A DNA stretch of 64,000 nt from CAG-791 sp002449595. Lineage in GTDB: Bacteria; Bacillota; Clostridia; Lachnospirales; Lachnospiraceae. Of this stretch, positions 62,823 through 64,000 are shown in pieces. The translations under genes were made by a program, and so were the position numbers. The notes beneath the pieces were generated by a model. The model searched no databases. It saw nothing but the letters and a program-made list of their open reading frames with translations, and was not told the DNA's origin. Location: the NCBI GenBank assembly GCA_946539855.1, contig CAMNHV010000005.1:1-64000 (forward strand). Reading direction: 5' to 3'. Positions within the stretch are counted from its first letter, which is position 1. Each line of letters begins with the position of its first letter.

Positions 62823-64000
62823 TCAGGCCGCTTTCTTATTCTTCTGGGCAGACAAAGTCTTGAAGGAAACGATTGCCAGAACAACTGCGAGCACGACCAG
62901 GACACAGGCGATGCCGCCCTGGATGTAGTTCCACACGTCGCCGCCGGCTGCGAACTTCGCAGTGATGGTCTGGATAAGGGAAGTGATGGTCGCGATAAGC
63001 ATGAAGACCATCGGGATGTAGAACATCTTGTTGTTGCGGCCGAGGTCGCCGAGCCATGCGCAGACAGCCATGAGGCCGAGAGCTGCAAGGAGCTGGTTCG
63101 CAGCGCCGAACAGAGGCCAGATCTTGCTGTAGCCGGTCATGCCGAGCGCAATGCCGAGAACAACAGTGATCGCCGTGGAGACGTAAGGGTTGACCAGAAT
63201 CGCCTTCGTGCCCTTCACGTCCTTGACGGTCTGGCCTTCTTCAAGCCAGAACTCCTGGAACATGTAGCGGGCAAGACGGGTAGCGGTATCGAGAGACGTC
63301 AGGCAGAAAACGGAAACTGCGAGGACGAGCATCTGATACATGACACCCTGGACCTTCTCGCCGGCGAACGTGCCGATCATGCGGGAGATACCGGTTGCGA
63401 AAACAACAGTCGGAGAACCGAACGGGACTTCTCCCTTCGGAACAGCCGCTTCCTTCCAGACATACGCAACAGCGCAGAGGGAAAGGACAGCGACGACGCA
63501 CTCGACGAGCATCATGCCGTAGCCGATCATCTGAGCGTCTTTTTCGTTGTCCAGCTGCTTCGCCGTCGTACCGGAAGAAACCAGTGAATGGAAACCGGAG
63601 ATCGCGCCGCAGGCGATCGTGATGAACAGAGCCGGGAACATGGAACCGCCCGCGAACAGGCCGTTGCCGCGAACCGCCGCATCGCCCATCATGGGGATCT
63701 CAAGCGCAGGATGTGCGCCGAGAACGCCAATGACAGCAACGATCAGCATGAAGTAGAGCAGGAAAGAGCTCAGGTAGTCACGAGGCTGCAGAAGGATCCA
63801 CACAGGGGCTACGGAAGCGATCAGGATGTACAGGCCGAGGAACCACATCCACGCGTTGTAGGAAAGAGCGACGGGGTGGAAGTTCAGGCCGATGAAAACG
63901 ATGATAACGATGCCGATGATGCCGCCGACGGTCGCAGGGCCGATCGGAACGTTCTTGCGGTAAACGGCATAGCCGAAGATGATCGCGAGAACGATGAACA
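62823..64000 (-). CDS. cstA: Carbon starvation protein CstA family transporter (partial)
   Basis: Multi-helix membrane transporter of the CstA family, known for peptide or pyruvate uptake under starvation. The visible 392 codons hold about ten hydrophobic segments. The frame stays open through 64000, so the N-terminus lies outside the window; the internal Met at 63848 is not the start. Recognisable blocks are FHSLVSSGTTAKQLDNEKDA, MLVECVVAVLSLCAVAYVW, WPLFGAANQLLAALGLM and PVWILLQPRDYLSSF. The C-terminus ends in a Lys-rich segment. A terminator follows. It appears to be a separate unit from the esterase gene downstream. Confidence 0.92.
   Translation of the reverse strand, partial: FIVLAIIFGYAVYRKNVPIGPATVGGIIGIVIIVFIGLNFHPVALSYNAWMWFLGLYILIASVAPVWILLQPRDYLSSFLLYFMLIVAVIGVLGAHPALEIPMMGDAAVRGNGLFAGGSMFPALFITIACGAISGFHSLVSSGTTAKQLDNEKDAQMIGYGMMLVECVVAVLSLCAVAYVWKEAAVPKGEVPFGSPTVVFATGISRMIGTFAGEKVQGVMYQMLVLAVSVFCLTSLDTATRLARYMFQEFWLEEGQTVKDVKGTKAILVNPYVSTAITVVLGIALGMTGYSKIWPLFGAANQLLAALGLMAVCAWLGDLGRNNKMFYIPMVFMLIATITSLIQTITAKFAAGGDVWNYIQGGIACVLVVLAVVLAIVSFKTLSAQKNKKAA

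Noticed and set aside
55578..64000. Prophage or integrated element
   Set aside because: No integrase, phage structural gene, attachment repeat or tRNA junction is visible, and composition resembles the rest of the window.

Overview
The window looks like chromosome of a high-GC member of the Bacillota, most likely class Clostridia and possibly Lachnospirales-like. The evidence is a PolC-type replicative polymerase, a SigH-type sigma factor, an Asp23 protein, Mini-III RNase, the order rimP-nusA-ylxR-ylxQ-infB-rbfA-nrnA-ribF-rpsO-pnp, the order pyrH-frr-uppS-cdsA-dxr-rseP-ispG-polC, and a purine pathway ending in a stand-alone AICAR transformylase plus a PurO-type IMP cyclohydrolase. The species assignment is inference. 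Coding density is high and almost everything lies on the minus strand. The exceptions are one plus-strand block at 44049-48006 (IMPACT-family protein, mgtE, a membrane coiled-coil protein). No stretch longer than 300 bases lacks a gene, and I see no prophage, transposon or CRISPR array.

Layout by coordinate (minus-strand operons are transcribed from high to low numbers). 13-13084: Asp23 protein, nusB, xseA, xseB, ispA, dxs, tlyA, nadK, argR, recN, pcrA, a small membrane protein and rlmD, headed by an extended -10 promoter at about 13125. 13278-14873: prfC, preceded by a terminator-like hairpin. 14962-17486: rpsO-pnp with its own promoter and an inter-gene hairpin. 17654-25666: the rimP/nusA/infB translation operon, where truB is missing from its usual place between nrnA and ribF. 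25887-25958: tRNA-Glu(CTC). 26058-43759: ptsI, polC, ispG, rseP, dxr, cdsA, uppS, frr, pyrH, typA and a class A penicillin-binding protein. 44049-48006: the plus-strand block. 48049-48121: tRNA-Thr(GGT). 48254-51562: sigH, rlmB, mrnC, cysS. 51692-54428: ispF and the two split enzymes that finish IMP synthesis. 54463-64000: an accessory catabolic stretch with an Fe-S aldo/keto reductase, ADP-ribosylglycohydrolase family protein, FGGY kinase, GH172 (DUF2961) protein, nucleoside hydrolase, esterase and a CstA transporter cut by the window end.

How the genes fit together: dxs, dxr, ispF and ispG supply MEP-pathway steps; ispA and uppS make the polyprenyl chains that carry cell-wall precursors, and the penicillin-binding protein polymerises the wall. 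cdsA supplies phospholipid precursors. Many of the other genes serve translation, RNA maturation and decay, or DNA replication and repair.

The observations most worth checking are: a possible basic leader peptide overlapping the start of mgtE; the run of furanosidic-bond-acting enzymes at 55578-61643; low-complexity segments in PcrA, IF-2 and PolC; a Cys-rich tail on IspF; an uncharacterised membrane-anchored coiled-coil protein; and several short tandem duplications and long hairpins in gene gaps. None is proven to be a new system from sequence alone.
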